Below, one piece after another: positions 34,905-43,383 of a stretch of DNA of 64,000 bases. Each line of letters opens with the position of its first letter. The first letter of the stretch is position 1. The stretch lies in assembly GCA_022574595.1 (NCBI GenBank), contig JACZRS010000001.1, positions 248,001-312,000 of the forward strand. Direction: 5' to 3'. Source of the DNA: Planctomycetota bacterium (lineage in GTDB: Bacteria > Planctomycetota > Phycisphaerae > Phycisphaerales > SM1A02). Both the position numbers and the translations under genes were made by a program. The notes beneath the pieces are model-generated. The model saw only the letters and a program-made list of their open reading frames with translations. It did not search any database and was not told the DNA's origin.

Positions 34905-36128
34905 TTGAATTTGTGTCACTCCTTGAAGATATCACTAATTGCGTTGTTGTTTGTTATTACGCCCGCTGCTTGTTCGCAAGATACTCAGCCCCATAACCAA
35001 TCTCAAGTGCAATCTGATAATGATCTGCCTAGCGTGCGCCTTTCGCGCGCATTTCCTAAAATGACATTTACGCGACCGTTATTTATCACTCATGCTGGCG
35101 ATAGTAGTAATAGATTATTTGTTGTAGAGCAGCGCGGACGAATACTCGTCTTTGAAAATAAATCGGATGTCAAAAGCTCGCAGGAGTTTTTAGACATTCG
35201 CTCAAAAGTACGAATGCGCCACAACGAAGAGGGGCTTTTGTCGTTAGCGTTTCACCCAAACTTTGCAGAGAACGGCGAGTTCTTTGTGTATTACACCGCT
35301 TCGTCACCTCGACGCGCTGTGCTGTCGCGATTTAAGGTTTCAGCAGATGATGCAAATAAAGCTGATCCCATATCCGAGGATGTTATTCTAGAGGTCGAGC
35401 AACCTTATGGAAATCACAACGGCTCGACTATCCTCTTTGGCCCTGATGGATATTTGTATGTCAGCTACGGAGATGGAGGTCATGCCAATGATCCGCATGA
35501 TAACGGCCAGGATCTTTCGACTTTGCTGGCAACCATTATCCGCATCGATATTGATAACAAAGAGGGAGATCTGAATTATGCGATTCCCAAGGATAATCCA
35601 TTTGTAGATCAGCCGGAGGCGCGCGGTGAGATTTGGGCGTATGGTTTGCGAAATGTTTGGCGTATGAGCTTTGATAGTAAGACAGGCCAACTTTGGGCGG
35701 GGGATATAGGCCAGATCGCTTGGGAAGAAATCGACATTATTGTTAAGGGCGGAAACTACGGCTGGAATGTTCGCGAAGGTAAACATGAATTTAAGCCACG
35801 CACAACCGATACGCAGCTAATAGACCCAATCGTTGAATATGGTCGCAATGAAGGTATCTCTGTAACAGGAGGTTACGTTTATCGAGGCAAAAAGATGCCG
35901 CAGTTAGTTGGCGCTTATATCTACGCTGATTATGTCACCAGCCGAATCTGGGCGCTTCGGCAAGAAAATGGCGAGGTAATTGAGCATCGAGAAATTTTTC
36001 GCCCACCACCACGTGCTTATATTAGTTCCTTCGGCGAAGGTCCGGATGGCGAGATTTATATTTGTGCCTTTGATATACGCGACCGGCCCGGATCAACCGG
36101 TCGTATCTATCGCATGTCGGTTAAGTAG
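34905..36128 (+). CDS. Exported PQQ-dependent sugar dehydrogenase (GSDH family)
   Basis: About 407 residues. A TTG at 34905 preceded by GAGGA at 8 bases gives a signal peptide (LKISLIALLFVITPAA) followed by C-S-Q; upstream in-frame ATGs lie before this and lack ribosome sites. The mature protein is a six-bladed propeller of the glucose/sorbosone dehydrogenase type: GRILVFENK, LLSLAFHPNFAENGEFFVYY, GNHNGSTILFGPDGYLYVSY with the PQQ-binding histidine, GDGGHANDPHDNGQDLSTLL with the calcium site, and GIGQ-like DIGQIAWEEIDII. Members oxidise aldoses in the periplasm and pass electrons through PQQ, though many homologues have no known substrate. Confidence 0.88.
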   Translation: MNLCHSLKISLIALLFVITPAACSQDTQPHNQSQVQSDNDLPSVRLSRAFPKMTFTRPLFITHAGDSSNRLFVVEQRGRILVFENKSDVKSSQEFLDIRSKVRMRHNEEGLLSLAFHPNFAENGEFFVYYTASSPRRAVLSRFKVSADDANKADPISEDVILEVEQPYGNHNGSTILFGPDGYLYVSYGDGGHANDPHDNGQDLSTLLATIIRIDIDNKEGDLNYAIPKDNPFVDQPEARGEIWAYGLRNVWRMSFDSKTGQLWAGDIGQIAWEEIDIIVKGGNYGWNVREGKHEFKPRTTDTQLIDPIVEYGRNEGISVTGGYVYRGKKMPQLVGAYIYADYVTSRIWALRQENGEVIEHREIFRPPPRAYISSFGEGPDGEIYICAFDIRDRPGSTGRIYRMSVK

Positions 36129-36157
36129 AAATGAGCAAATGTAAATAAGCTTACTAT

Positions 36158-37963
36158 TTAGGGCGAAGCAGCCTCTTCGACTATTTCCGCAAGGATGTCA
36201 AAACCTTCAAGCCGCCAACTTTGTATACGCTTGCCGTTGACATAGATCCTTGGGATACCTTTGGCATTTAACCTTTGCGCAGCTGTGACATCTTCTTTTA
36301 ACGCTTCAGATGTATCAGTTGCTTCCATCTCGTCAAGAAGTTTATCCGGATCAATTCCCATGCTGTTTGCAGCGGATCTGAGCAATTTATCGCTTAGGCT
36401 ATCTTGTAAGCCCATCAGCCACTCGTGCATTTCCCAAAAACCCCGACTCCCCGCAATTTTGCCTGCCGCCTCAGCTGCCAATGCAGCTCGGCAGGCCATG
36501 GGATTGATCGTCTTGGTAGCCTCTGGATTGCAATCCATATTAGCAGGGAAATGCCTATAGACATATTTCACATCGCTGCGAGAATTTGTGATTTCACGCA
36601 GGATCCCATCCGCTTCCTTTGTCTCAGATTCCAGATAATCTCCCCATAAAGTTATTGTTACAGATGGATTGTCAGCGCCTATTGCCCAGCTTGTAGTATC
36701 TGAAGGTATTTTTTTCGTTGTTTGGAGTCTCCATTGCTGGAGGTATCTTTCATGGGCGGAGACGGGACGATCAGTTGCAGGACTATTGCTAGTTGGATTT
36801 GTCTTTGCGATTCTTGCAACAGCTCGCATTACCGTGCCCGACGATGCTGTGCCATGCAGTTCCACGCCGTTAATAAAAACCAATGGAGTATGAGTTAATC
36901 CTATTGATACTCCTTCTTCTACATCTTTTTTAACAAGCGCCAAAGTTTCACTGCCGTTCATTAGATCTATGAATGTTTTATAGTCGAGATCAAGTTTAGT
37001 AAGAAATAATTGAAGCTGATTGTTCTTGAATTTTCCACTTTTCAGGAAGAGCCATTTGTGCATTTTCTCGAACGCTTCTTTACCTCCAAGGATTCCTGCA
37101 GCTTCAACAGCTCGCGCAGCTTGGCAGGCATAAGGGTGTTGGTTAATTTTTATGTGGGTATTGCAAGCAGTGCAGAACGGATAGTGCTTATGCGAAACTG
37201 ATATATCATTTCTACGCGCTAAAAGGATGCCTAATTCGTGATCAATAGTTAGACAGTTTGGGCATGAGTAATCAGAAAATACAACGATACGTATAGGAGC
37301 ATCGGCATTGCCAAAAGTGTATCTGCCCGTAAATCTAGGCGGACGTTTTTCAGTTGTTGCTGCAATGATTTTTTCAGTTGATTCATCAGCCTTAGCTTGG
37401 ACTTCCTGCTTTACCATGGAAATTGCTCCAAGCTGACTTGCCGTTACGATCACAAACGCAGCAGTAGCCCAGGCAAGAGCTCGTTTGGTTGCGCTGCTAT
37501 TAATTTTAGATAATTCAATAACTGCAAGGAATCCGAAGTTAGCAAGATGTGTAGCAGCACAATATGGGCAAAAGCTCTTGCTATAAGCCATGACAACTAT
37601 GAACATTGCTGAAAGTATTGCACCTACGCGAACGATGTTCTTGATAATCCAAGGTACGCCGCCTACTTTCTTTGCTGAAATCCAGGCTAGTAAGAGTGAA
37701 GTAAAGTACGCTAACCCAACAAATGCGACTGGCCAATCAACAATAGGTAATTTGGCCCATGCGCTATTTAATACTTTTTCACATCCGCCTCCCTCGCCGC
37801 AACCGGGTGCTTCTAGTAAACCCAGGTGTTTGCCTGAAAGGATAAACGATGCTGCGATTGCAATTAATAAAAAGATTGCGCCTAAAGTAAACTTTATGTT
37901 GGAAATACCAAGGCTTTCTTGGGCAATCGGTTCGTGTGAGTTTGGTTTAGTTTCTTCGTTCAT
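36158..37963 (-). CDS. VKOR domain fused to two DsbA-like thioredoxin domains
   Basis: A 601-residue membrane protein with a potential disulfide-forming role outside the cytoplasm. Residues 20-180 form a VKOR domain: an E-A-P-G-C-G-E-G-G-G-C-E-K-V-L-N-S cysteine pair (C55, C61), helices, and the redox motif F-C-P-Y-C (132-135). Residues 215-390 are a DsbA-like domain with CPNC (234-237), a second C-x-x-C (CTAC, 264-267) and the cis-proline THTP (357-360). Residues 430-600 repeat the fold, including GIPRIYVNG, but the C-x-x-C site is replaced by YLESET, so the second domain cannot be an oxidase and is probably for substrate recognition. VKOR reoxidises DsbA using quinone; fusion of both functions is known, the extra domain less so. 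Confidence 0.88.
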   Translation of the reverse strand: MNEETKPNSHEPIAQESLGISNIKFTLGAIFLLIAIAASFILSGKHLGLLEAPGCGEGGGCEKVLNSAWAKLPIVDWPVAFVGLAYFTSLLLAWISAKKVGGVPWIIKNIVRVGAILSAMFIVVMAYSKSFCPYCAATHLANFGFLAVIELSKINSSATKRALAWATAAFVIVTASQLGAISMVKQEVQAKADESTEKIIAATTEKRPPRFTGRYTFGNADAPIRIVVFSDYSCPNCLTIDHELGILLARRNDISVSHKHYPFCTACNTHIKINQHPYACQAARAVEAAGILGGKEAFEKMHKWLFLKSGKFKNNQLQLFLTKLDLDYKTFIDLMNGSETLALVKKDVEEGVSIGLTHTPLVFINGVELHGTASSGTVMRAVARIAKTNPTSNSPATDRPVSAHERYLQQWRLQTTKKIPSDTTSWAIGADNPSVTITLWGDYLESETKEADGILREITNSRSDVKYVYRHFPANMDCNPEATKTINPMACRAALAAEAAGKIAGSRGFWEMHEWLMGLQDSLSDKLLRSAANSMGIDPDKLLDEMEATDTSEALKEDVTAAQRLNAKGIPRIYVNGKRIQSWRLEGFDILAEIVEEAASP

Positions 37964-37986
37964 CTATGATGCACTCATATATTTAA

Positions 37987-39756
37987 CTACATGCGTGTTG
38001 GCGCTTTTATTCCAAGTAAATCCAGTCCATCACTAAGTACATTGCGAGTTAAATGACAGAGTTTTAGTCTAGATCGCTTAATAGAGTCAGTCTCAGCTTT
38101 CAATACCGGACAATGTTCGTAAAATGAACTATAGGCATCTGCAAGCTCGTATAAATATGTGCAGAGGCGATGTGGTTCGAGGGTCTTAGCCACATCAGCA
38201 ATGATGTCGGGATATTTTAATAGCGTTAGCGCTAACCGCCTTTCCGCAGGCTCACCAATGGCAAACTGCTCAGAACTTAAAACACCCGCATCAATACCAG
38301 CTTTAGTAAATATCGAACAGATTCGTGCGTGTGCATATTGCAGGTAAGGCCCAGTGTTGCCTTCAAACCTAACCATGCGATTCATATCAAAGACGTAATC
38401 GCGAACTAAATCATTGGATAGATCCGCATATTTAATTGCGCCAATACCTACTGCGGTGCCAATATCTTTTAACTCCGCTTCGCTTAATCCATGTGTTGGA
38501 GCTTTGGGATCTGATGCGCGCTTTTTAACTTCCGATTCGCCTCGTTCACAAGCTTCATCCAACAGTGATTTTAATGTTACATTTTCGCCGCTTCGAGTTT
38601 TTAGTGGCCGCTTGTCAGGCCCTAATACTGACCCAAATGGAATATGACGAAGCTCAGCACATTCTCCATCAGGCGTTTTATCCCATCCAATTAACTTCGC
38701 TGCATCAAACACATCACGAAAATGGTCACGCTGCCTTGCATCAACAACGTAAATTATTCGATTAGCGTTTGATTGGCCTGTGCGCAATCTTATTGCTGCG
38801 AGGTCTGTAGTTGCGTAGAGATACCCACCATCGGATTTTTGTATTAACAGCGGCCTCTCTCTAGTATCAAACGGCACAACCATGGCGCCATCATCTTCCT
38901 TGGCCAGCTTGGCATTTGTAAACGCTTCAATAACGCCCGGCAGTTTATCGCGATAAAACGATTCGCCTCGGTTGTTTTCTTTCGTGAGCTTTACGTTAAG
39001 AATTTCCAGCGATTCATACAAAGCTGTTAACGTGCAGTTAATTAGCTTGTGCCAATCTTCTATTAGCTGCGGGTCGCTGTTTTGTAATTTAACCAGAGTT
39101 GTCTTTGCTGCTTCAAGAAAAGCGTCATCGTCTTTGGCTTTTTGCTGAGCTTTTCTATATGCGCTATCAAGCTCAGCTAGTTTTAATGTATCGAGATTTG
39201 TCTTAGCTTCTAATAGTTCGTGCAGAACCATTGCGATAGGCAAACCCCAATCGCCTAGGTGATTTTCTCTTAGGACAGTTCTGCCGATGCGTTCTAAAAT
39301 TCGAGCTAAGGCATCGCCGATGATGGTTGAGCGAAGATGCCCAACGTGCATTTGCTTTGCTATGTTTACAGCACACAAATCAATAACGATAGTGTGGGGA
39401 TCATCTTGCTGAGTAACGCCTAGCTCTTGGTTATCCATCGAAGATAGCATGTGCGCGATCGCTTGGTTTTTTAAGCGGATATTAATAAAGCCCGGGCCTG
39501 CTACTTCTAAAGGTTCCGCTATTGCTGCTAGTTCTTCAGCCGCTGCGTCTGCAACTTTGCTCGCAAGCTCTCTGGGGTTAGAGCCGAGTTGCTTAGCGAG
39601 TTTCATCGCAAAGTTAGCTTGATAATCCCCAAACTTAGGGTTCTGGCTGGGTCGGATTTGCAGATCAGTATCGCGATACTGCTCGCCCAAAGCTGCTGCG
39701 ATAGCGCAACTAAGCGCTTGAGCTATAGCCTCGATAGGCCCGGACGATTCTGTCAT
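37987..39756 (-). CDS. argS: Arginyl-tRNA synthetase
   Basis: About 590 residues; charges tRNA-Arg. NIAKQMHVGHLRSTIIGD is the class I H-x-G-H region with the usual ArgS A-K-x-M/L-H lead, RENHLGDWGLPIAMVLHELL follows, and LKTRSGENVTLKSLLDEA replaces the KMSKS loop, as in most bacterial ArgS. The C-terminal DALR anticodon-binding domain ends ...LDLLGIKAPTRM. The ATG at 39756 gives MTESSGPIEAIAQAL, the usual N-terminal add-1 domain, with GTGAG nearby; ATGs at 39777 and 39801 would add unrelated residues. Confidence 0.95.
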   Translation of the reverse strand: MTESSGPIEAIAQALSCAIAAALGEQYRDTDLQIRPSQNPKFGDYQANFAMKLAKQLGSNPRELASKVADAAAEELAAIAEPLEVAGPGFINIRLKNQAIAHMLSSMDNQELGVTQQDDPHTIVIDLCAVNIAKQMHVGHLRSTIIGDALARILERIGRTVLRENHLGDWGLPIAMVLHELLEAKTNLDTLKLAELDSAYRKAQQKAKDDDAFLEAAKTTLVKLQNSDPQLIEDWHKLINCTLTALYESLEILNVKLTKENNRGESFYRDKLPGVIEAFTNAKLAKEDDGAMVVPFDTRERPLLIQKSDGGYLYATTDLAAIRLRTGQSNANRIIYVVDARQRDHFRDVFDAAKLIGWDKTPDGECAELRHIPFGSVLGPDKRPLKTRSGENVTLKSLLDEACERGESEVKKRASDPKAPTHGLSEAELKDIGTAVGIGAIKYADLSNDLVRDYVFDMNRMVRFEGNTGPYLQYAHARICSIFTKAGIDAGVLSSEQFAIGEPAERRLALTLLKYPDIIADVAKTLEPHRLCTYLYELADAYSSFYEHCPVLKAETDSIKRSRLKLCHLTRNVLSDGLDLLGIKAPTRM

Positions 39757-39838
39757 TTTCTCACTAGTAATACCCATTAGCGGAAAGTATACGCAAGACA
39801 TAGCAGCTTGTACCGTTAGCTGTAAAAACGCCTAGGAT

Positions 39839-41644
39839 ATGCTGCGTATTATGAAGCGTTTAATCATCTTCATCGCGATATGTCTAGTGTTTGGCGCAGC
39901 AATGAGCATTGCCGTCGCGTGGTGGGCTACGCTTAGGGAGTGGGAGTTCCCAGACTATTTCACATTCGTCCAAAACGGCTGGAAAGGTGGTATGGAAAAA
40001 ACTCCGGCTCGCACTTTGATTGGAGCTATTCCCTTTGAACAAGAAGAATATGCATTAGAAGGTTACGAAATTACGGTGGGACTTGATTATCTCCCTAAGA
40101 CATCGCCCCCCGCATGGTTCTCGCTATCGACCAAACCAGCAAGTGAGACTGCAATCATTCGCGGTATTGGGGCAGGTTGGCCGTATACATGTGTTTATTT
40201 TATTCAAGAAATTGAGTCTGAATCCTTTTGTCCTGAATGGAATTTAGTTAGGACCGGCGGATTGATTGGCACGAATCCGTTTGATAGAAACTCAAAATAT
40301 ATTTGGAATAACAATCATCTTCCTGTGCGAGTAATTCCATTAGGTCTTTTTCTTAACGTACTAATTTTCGGCTCAATGTTGGCATTTCCGGTTCTTGTAT
40401 TTCGCCTTGATCTGGGACAAAGAGCCACATATCACCACAAGCGTAAGCGTTGTCCTTATTGCAAGTACGATATGTCGCGGTCCACTTCGGATGTCTGTTC
40501 AGAATGTGGAGCAAAATCGCAGAGCAAGCCTCCGGTTATTTCTTGCAGTACAAATGTAATGATCGGCTTACTAACCATTGTCTTGATTATGTCGCTGGTT
40601 GGCTTTGGTGTGGTTTTCACCAATAAATTTCCGTTCTCAAAGATTCACTATGCAGCTTATTGCGGCGACATTAGTAAAGTACGCAGTGAGCTTGCATCCG
40701 GTGAAAATATTGATGAAGCGGCAGTATTAATAGAAGATGGATCCAGGTTTCAATCGACCTATACACCTCTTATGCTCGCATGTGCTGGCAATAAAACACA
40801 GATCGTTGCGTATCTGATCGATTCCGGCGCGGATCTGGAAAAGCATAATTCAGACGGTTTTACAGCGCTGCATTCGGCTATTGAAAGTGGATCATTCGAT
40901 TGCACTTCTTTGCTCTTGGATAATGGTGCCGATGCAAATGAGGAGTATTCCAAATATTACGATACGCTCTGTATCATCGCATATATGCCCGAGATAGATC
41001 CACGCATATTGGATCTACTACTTGAAAATGGATATCAATTTGAATCCAAAGAAGAATTTATAGATGTAGCAATTTATATAGCAGTCCGGATAGAGAACGA
41101 TAAATTTATTCACAGAATGTTGGATCTTGGAGCGGTACCTGGGAATTGGGCTTTGCGAGAAGCTGTGCGTGAGGGTCGAGTTGATTGGTTGGAGTTGTTT
41201 GTTAAGCAGGGGGCAGATCTTGACAACTATTGGAATTCTGAACGAAATATCTTTTTTGATGTTAGGCAAAACAACAATCCAAAGGAAGTAATTCATTACC
41301 TTATTCAACATGGTCACCAAATTGATGCTCAGGGTGATTTTGGAGGAACAGCATTGATGCTTCCAGCAGATATGGGGGAACCCGATCTTTGCAGAATATT
41401 CCTAGAATTCGGGGCCGATCCGAATTTACGCAATGATGATGGAATGAGCGCGATCGATTATGCAATTGACGACGGCTTTGATGATGCCACGGGTGTAGTG
41501 AAAGTTCTGCTTGAAGCTGGCGCTGAAGTTCGATTGAAAGATGATCAAGGCAAAGATCGGTTTTCTAATATATCTCCAGCGATTCTAAAGCTCCTCAAAG
41601 AACATGTTGCTTCCAACTCAAAAGAAAAACAGCAGGATGATTGA
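39839..41644 (+). CDS. Membrane zinc-ribbon protein with ankyrin repeats
   Basis: A 601-residue protein with an architecture I do not recall. Residues 5-27 and 166-190 are membrane helices around an extracytoplasmic domain of about 135 residues. A cytoplasmic zinc ribbon KRCPYCKYDMSRSTSDVCSE (C205, C208, C220, C223) follows, typical of Phycisphaerae membrane proteins. After a third helix (240-260) come at least seven ankyrin-like repeats up to about residue 590, such as YTPLMLACAGNKTQIVAYLI and GFTALHSAIESG. Ankyrin repeats bind proteins, so this looks like a receptor or adaptor linking envelope and an unknown partner. If the topology is N-in with three helices, the ribbon and the repeats lie on opposite sides. 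Confidence 0.82.
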   Translation: MLRIMKRLIIFIAICLVFGAAMSIAVAWWATLREWEFPDYFTFVQNGWKGGMEKTPARTLIGAIPFEQEEYALEGYEITVGLDYLPKTSPPAWFSLSTKPASETAIIRGIGAGWPYTCVYFIQEIESESFCPEWNLVRTGGLIGTNPFDRNSKYIWNNNHLPVRVIPLGLFLNVLIFGSMLAFPVLVFRLDLGQRATYHHKRKRCPYCKYDMSRSTSDVCSECGAKSQSKPPVISCSTNVMIGLLTIVLIMSLVGFGVVFTNKFPFSKIHYAAYCGDISKVRSELASGENIDEAAVLIEDGSRFQSTYTPLMLACAGNKTQIVAYLIDSGADLEKHNSDGFTALHSAIESGSFDCTSLLLDNGADANEEYSKYYDTLCIIAYMPEIDPRILDLLLENGYQFESKEEFIDVAIYIAVRIENDKFIHRMLDLGAVPGNWALREAVREGRVDWLELFVKQGADLDNYWNSERNIFFDVRQNNNPKEVIHYLIQHGHQIDAQGDFGGTALMLPADMGEPDLCRIFLEFGADPNLRNDDGMSAIDYAIDDGFDDATGVVKVLLEAGAEVRLKDDQGKDRFSNISPAILKLLKEHVASNSKEKQQDD

Positions 41645-41673
41645 GTGAGGTTGGCATCAAGGCATCGAGTTGA

Positions 41674-41706
41674 ACCGTTTAGCCGCGACCTGAAAGGGGA
41701 GCGTTT
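41674..41706 (+). repeat. Dispersed intergenic repeat, copy 2
   Basis: CCGTTTAGCCGCGACC followed by TGAAAGGGGAGCGTTT; same orientation as the copy at 437-467, from which it differs in the spacer. Confidence 0.7.
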
Positions 41707-41801
41707 TGAATGACACTGGTTCAGGCTTATCCGGGCGTGCGCAACCAGTATGTTAAAGAACTACTATCACATACAAATAGCACGGGTCTTCGCTACTCAT
41801 T

Positions 41802-41900
41802 TTCAGCAGTGGAACGGGCGTCTCGCCCGTGCATTTTTCTTGATTTTAAGAGAGAATGTGTATAGCAGATGCGCACGGGCGAGACGCTCGTGCCACTGAA
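41802..41900. repeat. Large imperfect inverted repeat
   Basis: The left arm (41802-41832) carries AACGGGCGTCTCGCCCGTGC and the right arm (41871-41900) carries GCACGGGCGAGACGCTCGTG; with flanking TTCAG...TGG / CCACTGAA the arms pair over about 30 bases around a 38-base AT-rich loop. Each arm also folds on itself through GGGCGTCTCGCCC. It could serve as a bidirectional terminator, a recombination target or a small non-autonomous mobile repeat. Confidence 0.7.
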
Positions 41901-42004
41901 GATGCCTCAATGCCATGTGCCTTTTCTTACTAATGCCCAGTGCCTAGTGCCAAGTGCCTTCTTACATAACGCGGCGGGTCAAGCCCGCCGGCTAAACGGG
42001 GACT

Positions 42005-42036
42005 AACGCTTCCCTATCGGGGCGCGGCTAAACGGG
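42005..42036 (-). repeat. Dispersed intergenic repeat, copy 3 (inverted)
   Basis: Read on the minus strand this copy is CCCGTTTAGCCGCGCC followed by CCGATAGGGAAGCGTT. A partial GGCTAAACGGG lies next to it at 41990-42000. Confidence 0.7.
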
Positions 42037-42108
42037 TAGTAATGCCCTGCGCTAATTTGCCGCTATTATTCGCAGCCCGCTATTTACTTAAAGGAACACC
42101 AACAGCCC

Positions 42109-43227
42109 ATGGCCAGCCCGCTTTCTGAACCTACTACCGCTATTGAAAAAACCGACCGCGTTGGCGATCTTGATCATCGGCCGCGCGTGCTGCTGGGGAA
42201 AATGGGGCTGGATGGACACGACCGAGGCGTAAAACTCATAGCTCGTGCGCTTCGTGATAGTGGTGTGCATGTGATTTATTCAGGGCTGTGGCAAACGCCA
42301 CGCAGCTTGGCGATCTCCGCGCGTGATGAGGATGCGGACTGTATCGCTTGCTCGATGATGAGTAATTCACACTTGGTGCTGGTGCCGCGACTGCTTGATG
42401 AATGTAAAAACGTAGGCCGGCCAGACATGGTGGTGAACCTTGGCGGAATCATCCCCCAGGAAGATATCCAGGCGATGCACGATGCTGGTGTTGCGCAAAT
42501 CCTACACACCGGCACGAGCATGCAGTCGATCGTCGATTCGGTTCGCCAATCTGTTAAGCCCTATGAAATATCAACAAGCGATCACCCGACCGCGCAGTTA
42601 GCTAGAAATATCAGCCTGGCCCACGCGCGCAAGATGCCCAGCGATGCTAAGTCCAAACGTCCTGCCAAGGTTGTAGGTTTAACCGGCGCGCCCGGAGCGG
42701 GTAAATCAACTCTAGTAGCAGCGATGGCCAACGAAGCGGTAAGTCGTGGTGAAAAAATGGCAGTTGTTGCGTTTGACCCAATGAGCCCAATTACCAGTGG
42801 CGCCTTACTAGGCGATCGTTTAAGAGTAGATTTTAACAATGTCGATGAAAACGTTTTTTATAGAAGCTTAGCCATCGTTGGCGAAGACTATGCATCCTTG
42901 CCTGATGTGATAGGTTTGATCGGCGGGGCGGGTTACGACAAGCTGATTATTGAAACTGTTGGCGCGGGCCAGAATGATGTTGCGATCCGTGATCACGTGG
43001 ATCAAACAGCCGTTGTTGTTGTTCCGGGTATGGGTGATTCTGTGCAGATGGATAAAGCTGGGATTCTGGAGATTGCTGATATTTTCGTGATAAATAAAGC
43101 TGATTTTGCAGGTGAAAGCAAGCTCAAGCGCGAGCTATTAGATATCTGCACTGGGCGTGATATTTACGAGACAATCGCCACCCAAGGGCAGGGAATTGTC
43201 GAGCTTCTCGACGGTCTGCTGGGGTGA
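42109..43227 (+). CDS. B12-binding domain fused to MeaB/ArgK-type GTPase
   Basis: A 372-residue protein. Residues 24-150 are a cobalamin-binding domain of the methylmalonyl-CoA mutase type, with LLGKMGLDGHDRG holding the D-x-H-x-x-G cobalt-ligand motif (D35, H37, G40). Residues 185-372 are a MeaB-family G domain: GAPGAGKST (193-201), FDPMSPITSGALLGDRLRVD, ETVGAGQ (282-288) and NKAD (329-332). MeaB proteins guard and load B12 into mutases. The order B12-GTPase matches the N-terminal part of the isobutyryl-CoA mutase fusion IcmF, but the catalytic TIM-barrel domain is missing, and so is the usual MeaB dimerisation arm. The mutase large subunit must be elsewhere in the genome. The SD is AAAGGAAC, at a suitable distance. 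Confidence 0.88.
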   Translation: MASPLSEPTTAIEKTDRVGDLDHRPRVLLGKMGLDGHDRGVKLIARALRDSGVHVIYSGLWQTPRSLAISARDEDADCIACSMMSNSHLVLVPRLLDECKNVGRPDMVVNLGGIIPQEDIQAMHDAGVAQILHTGTSMQSIVDSVRQSVKPYEISTSDHPTAQLARNISLAHARKMPSDAKSKRPAKVVGLTGAPGAGKSTLVAAMANEAVSRGEKMAVVAFDPMSPITSGALLGDRLRVDFNNVDENVFYRSLAIVGEDYASLPDVIGLIGGAGYDKLIIETVGAGQNDVAIRDHVDQTAVVVVPGMGDSVQMDKAGILEIADIFVINKADFAGESKLKRELLDICTGRDIYETIATQGQGIVELLDGLLG

Positions 43228-43383
43228 ATAATCACGTTTTTGCGATATTATGGTCCTCTATAGCGATATTTTCTTAGGTGGCTAGCCAATAATTGCGAGA
43301 ATATTCTACACTGTTATGCACATTAACTATATGCTGATAAGGAATTAACTAATCCCTTTTTCTTAGGCAATAAGGAATTTAAC

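Larger units (their letters stand above)
41645..42108. other. Repeat-rich intergenic region
   Basis: 464 bases between the ankyrin gene and the B12/GTPase gene. It holds two copies of the dispersed GTTTAGCCGCGACC repeat (41674-41706 and, inverted, 42005-42036), a large imperfect inverted repeat (41802-41900), a short AGTGCCTAGTGCCAAGTGCC tandem stretch near 41938-41958 and a GCGGCGGGTCAAGCCCGCCG hairpin at 41971-41990. No gene seen. Confidence 0.75.
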
